A DNA stretch of 64,000 nucleotides from Amaurobius ferox (taxonomy: Eukaryota; Arthropoda; Arachnida; Araneae; Amaurobiidae): the NCBI GenBank assembly GCA_951213105.1, contig OX578133.1, forward strand, positions 139,896,813 through 139,960,812. The letters are read 5' to 3'. A model generated the notes under the pieces. That model saw only the letters and a program-made list of their open reading frames with translations, ran no database searches and was not told the origin of the DNA. This document shows positions 22,200 through 33,659 of this stretch, one piece after another (positions within the stretch are counted from its first letter, which is position 1; each line of letters starts with the position of its first letter). A program made the position numbers and the translations under genes.

Positions 22200-23470
22200 A
22201 AACAGTCTTCAGCCTCGCACCAGGACGGAGATGAAATTCAACGTTGTATATTCATTGGACTAAAGAGATTATTATTTTTTCTTAACGTCGACTAGCGTCA
22301 ACAAATTAATTTTCATGATATTAAATTTATTACAAAGCACAGATAACTTGTTGATCTTATGTCTTTAAATATTTTGTCAATGTTTTTACTTTCTATAAAT
22401 CTCATCTATTTAATAGAAGCCTGAAAATTGAATTTAAAAAAAAATGTATTTTTTCTTTCTGGCGAGCCTGAAAATATATTAATTTAAATTACTTTAAAGA
22501 GCTGCTGGAATCATTTTGAAAATACACCTAAGTTAAGCTGTAATGGCTACTTGAGGATTAAAGTTTACTAGCCGAATTTGAGATTTATTTGCCAACTTAC
22601 TAGTCACTAACCCATAATTGAAGCTACACCATTTCATTCAGCCTTAATCAAAAATACTAAACTGTATACACGAGTTTAAAGAAAAGACAATTGCAAAATT
22701 TGGATTTAATACGTGAACGTCAAAATCGCAAATTTGACGATAGGATATAAAGTATCAGCACGTTTAAAAAGGCGCTAATAAGCTATTTTTATGCCACGAA
22801 ATAAATAGAAATTATTAGTTTAGAAAATTAATCCTGAGGTGTAAACTGCAACGGAGTCGGACAACCTTTCTCCGATCTGGCTATACGACGGTACATCTTT
22901 CCTTTTATATTTGAAGTAGATCCTACATTCTTCGTCTTCATTATTACAAATATCGCATGTCTCCGCGGAGAATCGAATCACTTATTTCCCGCTGATCAGA
23001 TAACGCTCTATTAAAATCATAATAATAAAAGGAAAAACATGAGGAACTTAGCATGTTTGACAGGAGAATTGTAGAAATTACTAGAAACCAACAGTCTCTA
23101 CGAAAATCGAAAACTATAATAACCGCTGTAAATGGGGGACAAGCAGAAAATTAAACTTGGACCTGTCGTCGATGAGAAATGGAGCCGTACTTCGGCGACA
23201 TTAATGATTGATAGGCATCTGAAAGATCATAGAGGATAATCATCAAAAATGATGTTTCCTTGATATATGAAGTAACTTCGTAATGTTCATCGTAGATGAT
23301 TACTGAATGAGTCCATTTTGTCTGTTTATGTGAACATTTTGGCTTTTATGTTTCAGGAAGCATAAATACTAAGGATGCTGTTTTTACACTTTTCCCACAT
23401 TAGTATACATGCGATATACAAAGCGAAAGTATTGTGTTGGGGGGAGGGGGTCAAAAATTCGACTCATAGA
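22200..23470. other. No gene seen
   Basis: AT-rich DNA without recognisable exons, transposon ORFs or repeats having a partner in the window. Confidence 0.45.
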
Positions 23471-23473
23471 TTT

Positions 23474-23575
23474 TGATGAATTTACATTTTTTGTGCCTAA
23501 AAATCTAATGAATTTACACTTATGTGCATAAAAATCTAATGAATTTACACTTATGTGCATAAAAATCTAATGTAG
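23474..23575. repeat. 31 bp tandem repeat, about three copies
   Basis: Unit GAATTTACACTTATGTGCAT plus AAAAATCTAAT. Two copies are identical and the first is diverged (TTTTTTGTGCCTA). Confidence 0.9.
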
Positions 23576-23659
23576 TCTGTTAAACATATCCGCCGTCTAG
23601 AATTCGAGAAAGAATATTGCACAATAATTATTTACAATTAGTCGCTGTAATCGGTGAAG

Positions 23660-23885
23660 TATACCTAATATTTATTGCCTTCTATATACGCGCTCCAGGT
23701 GTCGATTCCTACTCATTAGACATTGCTCTACAAATTTGTCATTGGATTTTTTCGTACACCTCGTTTTGTTGCCGATTTAGTTATCCTGACCTTTTTAATT
23801 CTCAGCTAGGGGCGCTGCAATAACTTTTATTCGATCGAGCATGGTCACTTTACTATATATAGTCTTAAAGCGCATACTAATAAAC
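23660..23885 (+). repeat. Dispersed repeat family B, copy 1
   Basis: Matches 53483-53705 in order and orientation: TATTTATTGCCTTC, GTCGATTCCTACTCATT, TTGTTGCCGA-TT-GTTATCC, CTAGGGG-GCTGCA and GCATGGT-ACTTT. The related ORFs in the two copies reflect shared DNA rather than a gene. Confidence 0.75.
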
Positions 23886-24279
23886 ATTTCTTTACAGAGT
23901 TATTGGAGTTTCTAGGGACTTTTCGGAGAACTCTATATATGAAGTGGACCCTACTATTTTACTTTACCACAAGGAGCGCTAATTTGTGTTATTGTTTTCG
24001 CAAAATATCGAAATATGTTAATCTGCAAGGAAAATCATATGTCGGACAGGCATCAGATTTTCTCTTTTATTCCAGAGAAGGGGGATATATTATCTTTTTC
24101 TATTACCTATCATCCATGTATATCATCATCATCCTGCATCAACAGGGCAAGAATTGATTTACAGCAAGTAGTTACACTTTAGCGACCCAAGCGAATTCAA
24201 CCATGTTTCCGTCAGAAGTTCAGATTACAAGGAACATTAAAAGACACGGGGGAACAGCAAATAGAACAAATCCGTTTAC

Positions 24280-24520
24280 AGATGAAACCGATTAATAAAG
24301 GACCCTTCTCCCCCCCCCCCCCCCCTATCCAAATGCAGTTTATGGGAGGAGGCCCCATTGCACAGGGTGGCCAACTAACCGCAGCGCTTCCAGGAGTGAT
24401 AAGTGACGTGGGGAAATCCATTTTACAGGGGAAGGGCGGAAAACATGAAAGGATTAAAAGCGTTAGTGGAGGGGTAATAACGCCCACTGGGTTTCAATGG
24501 GCGTTTTATGAGGGTTGGTG
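24280..24520 (+). other. G/C-rich segment with C run and GCCCA hairpin
   Basis: Contains a 15-C run (about 24310-24325) and the hairpin AACGCCCA / TGGGCGTT around 24479-24505. The related motif TTGGGTTTCAGTGGGCTCG occurs at 20970-20990. No gene recognised. Confidence 0.35.
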
Positions 24521-24539
24521 AGGATAAAGTACAGACTGA

Positions 24540-27100
24540 GATCAGAATGATGAATATTGATAGGAATGCTTTTAGATAGGGGCACAAGTGGATAATATAT
24601 ATCCCTGCATATTTAACAGGTTGAACATTTTTATTTAATAGCGTATGTTATTTATAATTAATTGATTTTATAGAGAACTTGGTTTGTTCTATATTTTACC
24701 ATCTCTCTAAAAATAAGCCAGCACACAAAATGATTTTATAACATGAACTGCAATGCCCCAAATCAGGTGATTCGATTCTTTCCTCTCGTGCTCTTTTTAC
24801 GTTTTAAAAAATTTCAGTGAACATATTTATGCATAAAATAATTTTAATAACCATAAGAATATCATAAGTGAGAAATAACCTTGCTTCACCATTGCACACA
24901 TTTAGAATGTTATTTTTAATGTAATTTAAAAAAATTCGACAACTCTGAAATTTATCATTGCTTTCGAGTCCCGTATCATTCAGATAGTTACAGTAATTAT
25001 TTTCCCAAATATTACAGAGGGAAAACATTTTATTATTTCAAAATTTTGTCAAAGTCACATAACTGTGCTTGAATGAAATATTATTTTAATAATGTAATTT
25101 TTTAAAAGCTGAATTTTCTTTTGTTCGATATTTATTATTTCTGAATGTACAGGATTTCAACCATTAAAGTCGCGTGCAAAACTATTTGATAGACAGATCA
25201 TTTTCTTTTAAACGCGTTTTGGGTGGTTAAGTTATAATTTGTTAGATGATATCCTGTGAAAATTAACTTTTATTATAATACTACGCATATATATCGATCA
25301 TTGAATTATTCATTTAAATATGTATAATTGTGCACTAAAATAGCTAGATATATTATGCAACTATTGTGATAATTATATTTACGCAAAATGGCGAATGTTT
25401 TAATTTCAGTATACTATTTCTGTGGATAATTATGTTCTTCTTACCCATTTTAAATTCTTATTAAAGGCTTGAAGGGGGAGAGTATAGGTAGTTCGATGGC
25501 CGAATTGCCTATGGCTAACAAATATTAATTGCGATGAATCGTGTCTAAGAATTTGTTAAAAAAAATTATATTTTTTAAAAATCACCATGAAACACTACTT
25601 TAGAGAAAAGTAAATAACATATTCCTTACTGGTAACAATACACACACACTGGAATACAGATGTTTTACATGTATAACCTGCTGCAGGTTCCATGAAATCC
25701 AGGATAATATATCTCCAGAATATTCCGTTTGTATTTCTGAATAAAATATAAATAAACAAGTAATACAGTATCCCTCATATCACACATACATGGGTGGTCC
25801 ATCACATGCAGATCACAGAAACATTTTCAAATGCGTGTAAACTAACAGCAGGTGTTCAAACAGGTGATTGCTAGTTAAAGATGCTGCAAAAAAGCCTTAT
25901 TAATTAACAAACAATGCAAAACAGTGATATAAACATGCTTTCACTCCATAAAATGCATATCAAGCAGAATTAAATTTGTAAAACAGGGAATTCCACTGAA
26001 ATTATCAGTTTAAATGAAGCCAAGCATAAAGAATGTTTAACTTACCTTTAATGATCAGATGAAATAAATCTACATGCCATTCTCAACGCTCTCTTTGATG
26101 CATACCGCACGATCTTTTTACATCTTAACATTAATTACTCCCACTTAACTAAGATTTTTATTTCATATTTTTACGTTAAAATATCAAAGATAAACGATGA
26201 GAATGTCATTTCCTTTCCTCGTCCCATTTGATCAATATTAATATAAAATTAAAAAAATTCAATAATACTTACCTTTATTAGAGATAGTCAAAACTTTCCT
26301 AAACTTAATATACCATTATAAATGAAATTCTTAGTTGATTTAAAGATCAGTGAAGTTTTAGAAGTAATATATACTCCCTACAATCACTCAATTGTTAGCA
26401 TTTATTTTCACTCAAGACCAAAGCTGTTTGGTTTACAGGTACAACAATATAATACAGAATTTGATAGAACAAAATCAATTTATGCGATAACAAATCGGAA
26501 ATGAGAAGGGAGGGTTAAAACAAATTTATTCACTATAGAGACCAAATTTTTCTGTGCTTAGAAAAGTAATGCTGGCCTCTTTTTATATGTCATTAATAGA
26601 GTAGATTTTTCAACAGATACATAACCAGTTATATATTTCTATTGGCTCAAACTGTTTTAGACCTTTGATGCTATTAGAAAATGCTTAGTATTTTTAAAAC
26701 AACAATACATAATGTGACAAATTAAGTTATAAAAATTTCGTATTGTTGAACAAAAGTGTAAAACAAAAGTTAATTTAATGATGACAGAAAATAGTCAAAT
26801 TGTCAACACTTCACCAACCTTAGAAAATAGTTTCGCGGTATTTTGCTGCTTGTCAGCAAGGGGCAGGCAATGACATGATGAGAAGGAACAAAACTCCTGT
26901 AATGGAAGGAACTCTGTCAAGTATCCCCATTCTATCAGTAGCAATGCAGGAAATATTTTTAATCCCTCCCAGTTTTTGTGCTCTCTTATCATTTATTTTA
27001 TCATCTGCTTCTTGCTGACAAGCGAAAATGCCAGGAGACAATGATCCAAGTGTGATGAAGAGATGACCAAACTCTTTTACAAACAGTTATTGATGAGAGT
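24540..27100. other. No gene seen (below the TEAD microexon)
   Basis: AT-rich DNA, presumably TEAD intron downstream of the microexon. I searched the minus strand for the next TEA exon (RNELIARYIKLRTGK) and did not find it. A short inverted pair with CTTGTCAGCAAG / CTTGCTGACAAG lies at about 26850 and 27010. Confidence 0.5.
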
Positions 27101-27109
27101 TATACTCAC

Positions 27110-27151
27110 CGAACATCTTGCCTTCATCGGATAAAATAATTTTTCTCCTAC
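27110..27151 (-). CDS. sd: TEAD/Scalloped microexon (TEA domain, RRKIILSDEGKMF)
   Basis: A 42 bp exon, too short for ORF scans. On the minus strand the acceptor CTTCCAACAG is followed by GT, thirteen codons reading RRKIILSDEGKMF, and a final G before donor GTGAGT (27109-27104). The leading GT completes the Gly codon begun by the final G of the 31275-31532 exon, giving PPCGRRKIILSDEGKMF across the junction. This is the invariant stretch of the TEA domain after helix 1. In fly and vertebrate TEADs the last residue is Tyr (KMYG); here the codon is TTC (Phe). The exon is symmetric: skipping it would delete 14 residues from the DNA-binding domain in frame. The next exon (RNELIARYIK...) was looked for on the minus strand below 27110 and not seen, so it probably lies outside the window. 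Confidence 0.92.
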
Positions 27152-27379
27152 CTGTTGGAAGAAATTGAATTATATACTTAACATAACTTGAATCAATCGT
27201 CATGTAAAATCAAAAGTACAAGGTGACTTAAAGTATCACTGCTCACTGCAGTACTCTGAAAATACATCTATCAGTCAAAACTCAACCAAATATAGTAGAA
27301 ATACTCTTCAAAACATGCAAAAGCGATTTACTTGAAAATACACTCTGTAGCAAAAAAATAATATATATACGTATATATA

Positions 27380-29272
<1,893 letters not shown>

Positions 29273-29397
29273 CATAAGAAATTGAGCTTCAGCTGCGAAA
29301 CTCAGCATGCATGTTTGAGGAGATATGAATATGATTAAAATTTTGGAGCAAAAAAAACTTTATTGAGAAATGGTGGCAAAGAAGAATATGATATTTT

Positions 29398-29433
29398 AGC
29401 TATAAAAGGCTCCCGTTGTAGCTATAAAAGGCG
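29398..29433 (+). repeat. Duplicated TAGCTATAAAAGGC motif
   Basis: Two direct copies 22 bp apart. Each contains a TATAAAA string, but with no associated transcript evidence I do not call a promoter. Confidence 0.5.
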
Positions 29434-29461
29434 ATATTCAGTGTAGCATAGAGTTAATTAA

Positions 29462-30437
29462 GGTGCTTATATCCCTCTGCGGAAGATTCTGCCACAAAGT
29501 TGCAACTGGCTAGCTAATTCAGTGGTATTCTGAGACGGTTATAATTGCCGTCCCAGCATATCCCAGGCGTGTTCTGTTGGTGGTAGGTGTGGGGACTTGG
29601 ATGGCCATGGGAGAGTATTAAATCCTGGACGACATTATTGAGAAAGTCGTACAGTATGTGGTCGAGCATTGTCTTGCTGGTAAATGGAACCTGGGTAGTT
29701 TGGCAGCATAGGCAGAACAGTCGGCTACAGAATATCGTCGACATACAAGAGACTTGTCAGATTGGCTTGCAGCACATCTAGAGGAGATCGACTGTCCCAC
29801 GAAATGGCTCCCCAGACTATCACGCCCATAGACCTTACATACTAGACCCGCTACTGGGCGGGGCCTGCTACTGTTAACAGTATTGGTGTCATCTTTAAAA
29901 GCGCAGTCATCAGAGATCTGCGACAGAAGCGGGATTCGTCGCTAAAGACAACATGCTTTCAATCGAGCACAATCCAGGCTGATCGAGCTCGGCACCAATC
30001 CAGATAGCTCTGCCTATACTGAGGGGTTGGTGGTAGACGCCTTAATGGACGTCGACACCCAATTAATTTCATATTCTACGAGTCGTCTTAGAATAGTATC
30101 CCTTAATACAGGATGTATGGTAGATGGCAAATGCCTTCAAATGGCTGATAGCGATGCCATTGGTGTGGACGTGGCTCCTTTCCTGACTGCACGAGCCTCT
30201 GAAGTAGTTGTCTGTCTGGGGGCGTCCTGAGCATCTGCGACGGTTACATGTGCCTTCTCTGATATCGCTCCGACCAAGATAACAACTGATAGGTCTGCTG
30301 AACCAACCAGCTTTCCTTAGGTCTATGATGCGACCTCTCTCTAAATCAAACAATTGTTGGTACGCCGTGATATACGTCTCAAAGGCATCTTTGTACACAA
30401 CTTGCAGTATCAAAGCAGAAAATCCAGTTCCAATCAC
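29462..30437 (-). pseudogene. Tc1-like transposase relic, several breaks
   Basis: A degraded Tc1-like transposase read on the minus strand in shifting frames. The N-terminal HTH is recognisable as LERGRIIDLRKAGW with a GRP motif downstream (30200-30360). The first catalytic Asp is in VVFSDESRF near 29929-29946, then IVWGAIS, the second Asp in QQDNARPHTVRL near 29658-29680, and the catalytic Glu in PPTEHAWDMLG near 29560-29582. The usual SPDL motif before it reads SPHL. Between the second Asp and Glu I count 32 positions including one stop, against 34 in intact Tc1 enzymes, which implies a small deletion. Several stops and frameshifts make it non-functional. The inverted repeats of this copy were not found. 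It lies in the same TEAD intron as the mariner-type element and is clearly older. Confidence 0.85.
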
Positions 30438-30455
30438 CCGTGAGTAAGAACATCG

Positions 30456-30570
30456 GTCGTTTTAAGTGCTAACCCGCATGACACGATGCGTCGTTGTCAT
30501 GCGGGTTGCATGAGCCCTATAACATCATTGGCGTTGACAGTTTGATCATTTGCATAACTCTTAAAACGAC
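30456..30570. repeat. Hairpin with flanking 11 bp inverted repeats
   Basis: AACCCGCATGACA (30471-30483) pairs perfectly with TGTCATGCGGGTT (30495-30507) around an 11 nt loop. A wider perfect pair, GTCGTTTTAAG (30456-30466) and CTTAAAACGAC (30560-30570), encloses it. Lies just upstream of the Tc1-like relic and may be part of its terminal region. Confidence 0.65.
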
Positions 30571-31118
30571 ATTTGCATGGAGAGTTTCGCGGCTGCAGGC
30601 TGTAGCACAATCATTCATGAATGCATATATTTCTTTGCAATAGTGTATATATATATATATATTGGTTTCAAAAATTCCCACCAGGTGTAAATTTAGCGTT
30701 GCGGCAAGTGAAAATCGGTAACATTTTCAGATGGCACAATTTTTACAGGGCAATTTATGAACCTACAATCTCACTATTGAGTTTCCACAAACAGGACTTT
30801 TCGCGTCCCTAGGTACCCTCCTTCAAACCCATTAGGTACCCTCCTCAGTGTCAAATCTCGTGATGTTTTTTTAAACTATTGTCTTAATAAAATCGCTTCA
30901 GCATGTTCTGAAATGTAACCAAGCTATTTTGATTGCCTTTGGACAGCTGAATATCTAGACAGCATTGAATTTGGTTCATTTTATTTTCGATCGCTCGGAT
31001 CATTATTTAACTTGACACTGAGTTAATGTAAGTAAATAGTTCGTAAAATAATTTTTTTTATCAAAACTATTGTAACCAAGTTCGGAGCTAAGGACCCTCA
31101 GCTCCCACGACTGCGTCG

Positions 31119-31152
31119 TAGATATCCTAAAGGATATTATATAGGATATCTA
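31119..31152. mobile_element. 34 bp palindrome between 11 bp direct repeats
   Basis: TAGATATCCT ... AGGATATCTA inverted ends, with CGACTGCGTCG directly repeated at 31108-31118 and 31153-31163. Structure of an insertion with target-site duplication, about 110 bp inside the TEAD intron from the donor at 31274. Alternatively, a template-switch duplication. Confidence 0.6.
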
Positions 31153-31274
31153 CGACTGCGTCGGGGGGGGGGGCGGCGCAAGAGGTATCGACGGTTTTAA
31201 CTGCGGTGGGGCGCAACCAAACTAAGCTTCGTCACTGATTATAAGTTATATATAATGGAGGAGTTGTGACATAC

Positions 31275-31532
31275 CACAAGGCGGATATATAGCAAGAGCT
31301 TCTTTAAAAGCTTGCTCAATGTCTGGACTCCAAACACCTTCTGCGTCCGTTGACGACAAGTCATTTTTACCACCTCCACTTGAATCTTTGGAATCACTGT
31401 CCTCGGATCCGTTTAAGTCTGGAGGGGGCAGTGAAGGTGGTGCCACATGCCCCGTGGGTAGGGGGCCCGCTGGGGGCACTGCAGAAATCCACGGCGAAGT
31501 AATTTTGTCGGCTGTCGAAGAAACAACACACC
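31275..31532 (-). CDS. sd: TEAD/Scalloped exon: N-terminal region and TEA-domain helix 1
   Basis: Internal exon of a TEAD/Scalloped transcription factor, which binds DNA through its TEA domain and recruits Yorkie/YAP in Hippo signalling in the nucleus. Seen: a polypyrimidine acceptor ending TTTCAG just above 31532, 258 bp without a stop in one frame, and donor GTATGT at 31274-31269. The peptide has a Ser-Pro-Trp segment ([14 protein letters not shown]), an acidic Ser/Asp stretch, then [20 protein letters not shown] followed by YPPC, which is the start of the TEA domain. Known TEADs have nearly the same sequence with Ser and Gln where this one has Ala and Lys. The exon starts with two bases completing a codon and ends with one base of the Gly codon, so it is symmetric (86 codons). 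The preceding exon with the start codon was not found. The next exon is at 27110-27151. No frameshift or stop is visible, so it is probably functional. Confidence 0.93.
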
Positions 31533-31769
31533 CTGAAATACAAAATAGTTTAAATAAAATACCTTGAATTTAATTTAATATGCAGTTAGTTCACCATAAG
31601 TAAAATACACTTTGTGCTAAGGATAAGAAAAGCTTAAGCAACGCAAATAAGCACAAATAACAAAATAATGCAACATACAACTGTTTTGAAGATACGCTGG
31701 ATTCCCTTCGTCAGTACAAGAGAATCAACAAACCCGAAGTCCAAACCATTCATATTTTGGACTTTCTAT

Positions 31770-32694
31770 TTGTAGTCGGTTCTATTTGTCACGGTACTCT
31801 TAGTTCTCGGCCAAAACATTCTTAATATAGAATGACAGGTCGATTCGGTCACAGTACTTCTGTAAGACTGTAGGAACAAGGGTACGTGACGGTCCAAAAT
31901 CTGCAGGTTTCTGGTCTGGATCGAATATAGAGATATGATTAGGTATCGTTCTGTTACATCTCTCTACCATACCGTCCTATTGAGGTTGAAGAGTAATTCG
32001 AGTTTTGTACATTCCGAGTAGTTTGCACAGTCCCGTGAATATGCTGGAGTTCGTCCCTTGGCAGAATAAATGAGCGAGGGAACCCCATAACGGCATATCC
32101 AGTTCCGAGTTAGAACTTACCTGATGGTCGTAGACGCTTGGTCAGAGATTGTGTAGTCTTCTGTCCACTTTGTGAAATAGTCCATTATTACGAGGATATA
32201 TTTATTACTGTCCAAAGTCCGTGGTAGTGGTCCCAAAATGTCAAGTGCAATTCTCTCAAATGGAGTTATGACATTGAAACACAGAAGAGGCCGCGTGTTT
32301 TATCTTCGGCCTCTTACAAACATTATTTGCACCAGCGCTTAAAATCGGACCATTGCCCCAGAAGCGTTCATGAAAGAGCCAAAGTGTCCTCCAGTAAGGC
32401 TGTCATGCAGTAGCGTCGCCCAAAAAAATTTTGGGGGTTAGGAGGGGGAGATAACGATATATTTTGTTTTCCATTTTTCCATATAACATTTCTTTGAAAT
32501 TCAATGGGTCCTATGGGTTCCTGAGAGTTATGCCCTTCAAATCTACTTCCTTGGCGACGCCACTGCTGTCTGTTATTTCTTCTAGTTAGACTGCTGGAAC
32601 GAGAGAGCAACAACTGCCATCTGATGTTCGATCCATCGTCCCTCTCCCATTTGCGGTATACTACTCCGTTCCTCAAGTGCAGAGAATCCCACAA
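31770..32694 (-). pseudogene. Ty3/Gypsy integrase relic
   Basis: Minus-strand remnant of an LTR-retrotransposon pol. The N-terminal zinc-finger part reads LHLRNGVVYRKWE, DDGSNIRWQLLLS and SLTGGHFG. The integrase core follows: PFERIALDILGPLPRTLD, NKYILVIMDYFTKW with the first catalytic Asp, RYGVPSLIYSAKGR where the second catalytic Asp (SDxG) is replaced by Ala, and further down DRHVPLFLQSYRSTV. Frames change several times, stops are present, and a 158 bp MITE interrupts the TGGHFG region (32408-32565). No LTR, RT or gag was identified nearby. Lies about 240 bp upstream of the TEAD exon, inside the gene's next intron. Confidence 0.88.
32408..32565. mobile_element. 158 bp MITE inserted in Gypsy integrase
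   Basis: 13 bp inverted ends CAGTAGCGTCGCC / GGCGACGCCACTG. Removing it joins GAAGAAATAACAGACAG to GCCTTACTGGAGGACAC in the expected integrase reading (EEITDS then LTGGHFG). The flanks share GACAG within an 8 bp window, a degraded hAT-like duplication. Internal sequence includes a G run and no ORF. Confidence 0.78.
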
Positions 32695-32734
32695 ACATTT
32701 TTAAACTGGATTATATCAATTACGACTTTTGGGT

Positions 32735-33140
32735 TGAAAGGTTACAGGAATTATTGATATTTTCAATTTGTCATCTGCTTTATTTTGGCAAAGATTTTTC
32801 AAACTCATATTATTTTAGTCAATTTTTTAAACAGAATAAAAGTAGTGCGGGTACATTTTTCAATACCATTTTAGCGATTCCATTTTGGCATATGTTGATC
32901 CAATTTCATAGAGCATTCATTTTGGCATATATTGATCATATTTCATATTCTTTTGTAAATTTGTTTGCAAACGGGACCAGGATGTTTTATTCTTCAGATT
33001 TGTTTGTGAAGATAATATTGTATAGCGAGAATAGAGATACTTATACTTCTTTTTAGGAGAATTAAATTAAATATTTTAATAGAATGCTCTTGAATAAAAA
33101 TGTCGTTTAGTATACTATAGGAATTTGCACATGATTGCAA
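32735..33140 (+). repeat. Dispersed repeat family C, copy 1 (hAT neighbourhood)
   Basis: Matches 39755-40030 in the same orientation: TTACAG-AATT-TGATATTTTC, GGCAAAGATTTTTCAAA, CTTATACTTCTTT--G-AGAA and AATTTGCACAT. Ends shortly before a hAT transposase fragment, so the family may be derived from that element. Confidence 0.6.
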
Positions 33141-33356
33141 ATTCGAAGTTTCTTTATTATATTATATATTCCAAAGAAAAAGTATACTGCTAGCAAATAA
33201 ATAAATAAAAAGAAAATGGCTATTTTTGAGTCATTATGTATAGAACAAAAAAAAAATTAAATCAATTGATATAACTGAGTTATGTTTTTGGTATGTGTTA
33301 TGAGATTGAGAACATTATTGCATAAAAAATGTTGAAAATACTAAGCATGCATATAA

Positions 33357-33530
33357 TATGACAGTGATATCCAATTTTTGAATGTTTTAACTGCAGTATT
33401 GGCTGCCTGCATAGAGAGAAGTTTTTCAATATTTGGTGTAATTAACAGAAAATTATGAAATAGATTAAGTGTAAAGAAAGTATCAAAACTTGCTTTCGTA
33501 ATGAAGCAAATGAACCTGTACAGAATATAA
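33357..33530 (+). pseudogene. hAT transposase C-terminal dimerisation fragment
   Basis: The plus-strand frame reads NVLTAVLAACIERSFSIFGV then INRKL, a TGA, and NRLSVKKVSKLAFVMKQMNL ending TAA at 33530. This is the C-terminal hAT dimerisation block (A-S-ERSFS--G----K-RNRL--K---KL-FI--NL). The stop sits where Arg is usual (CGA to TGA). The rest of the transposase was not recognised upstream. Confidence 0.75.
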
Positions 33531-33659
33531 GAACTATCTAAATCAATTGATATAACAAAACAAGAGAGTGAAGAAAAAAAAACATGTATTGTAAATTTGC
33601 ATGTTCTTTTAACTGTTGTTACATAATGGAAGTACATTTCGTTAATAAATTATTTTAAT

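Noticed and set aside
23474..23575. CRISPR-like array
   Set aside because: Units are contiguous tandem copies without unique spacers, in a eukaryotic genome.
1..27100. Third TEA-domain exon (RNELIARYIKLRTGK)
   Set aside because: I looked for the reverse complement of this conserved peptide and did not find a match; it is probably beyond the window.
33341..33637. 98-residue minus-strand ORF
   Set aside because: It is the antisense shadow of the hAT dimerisation fragment.
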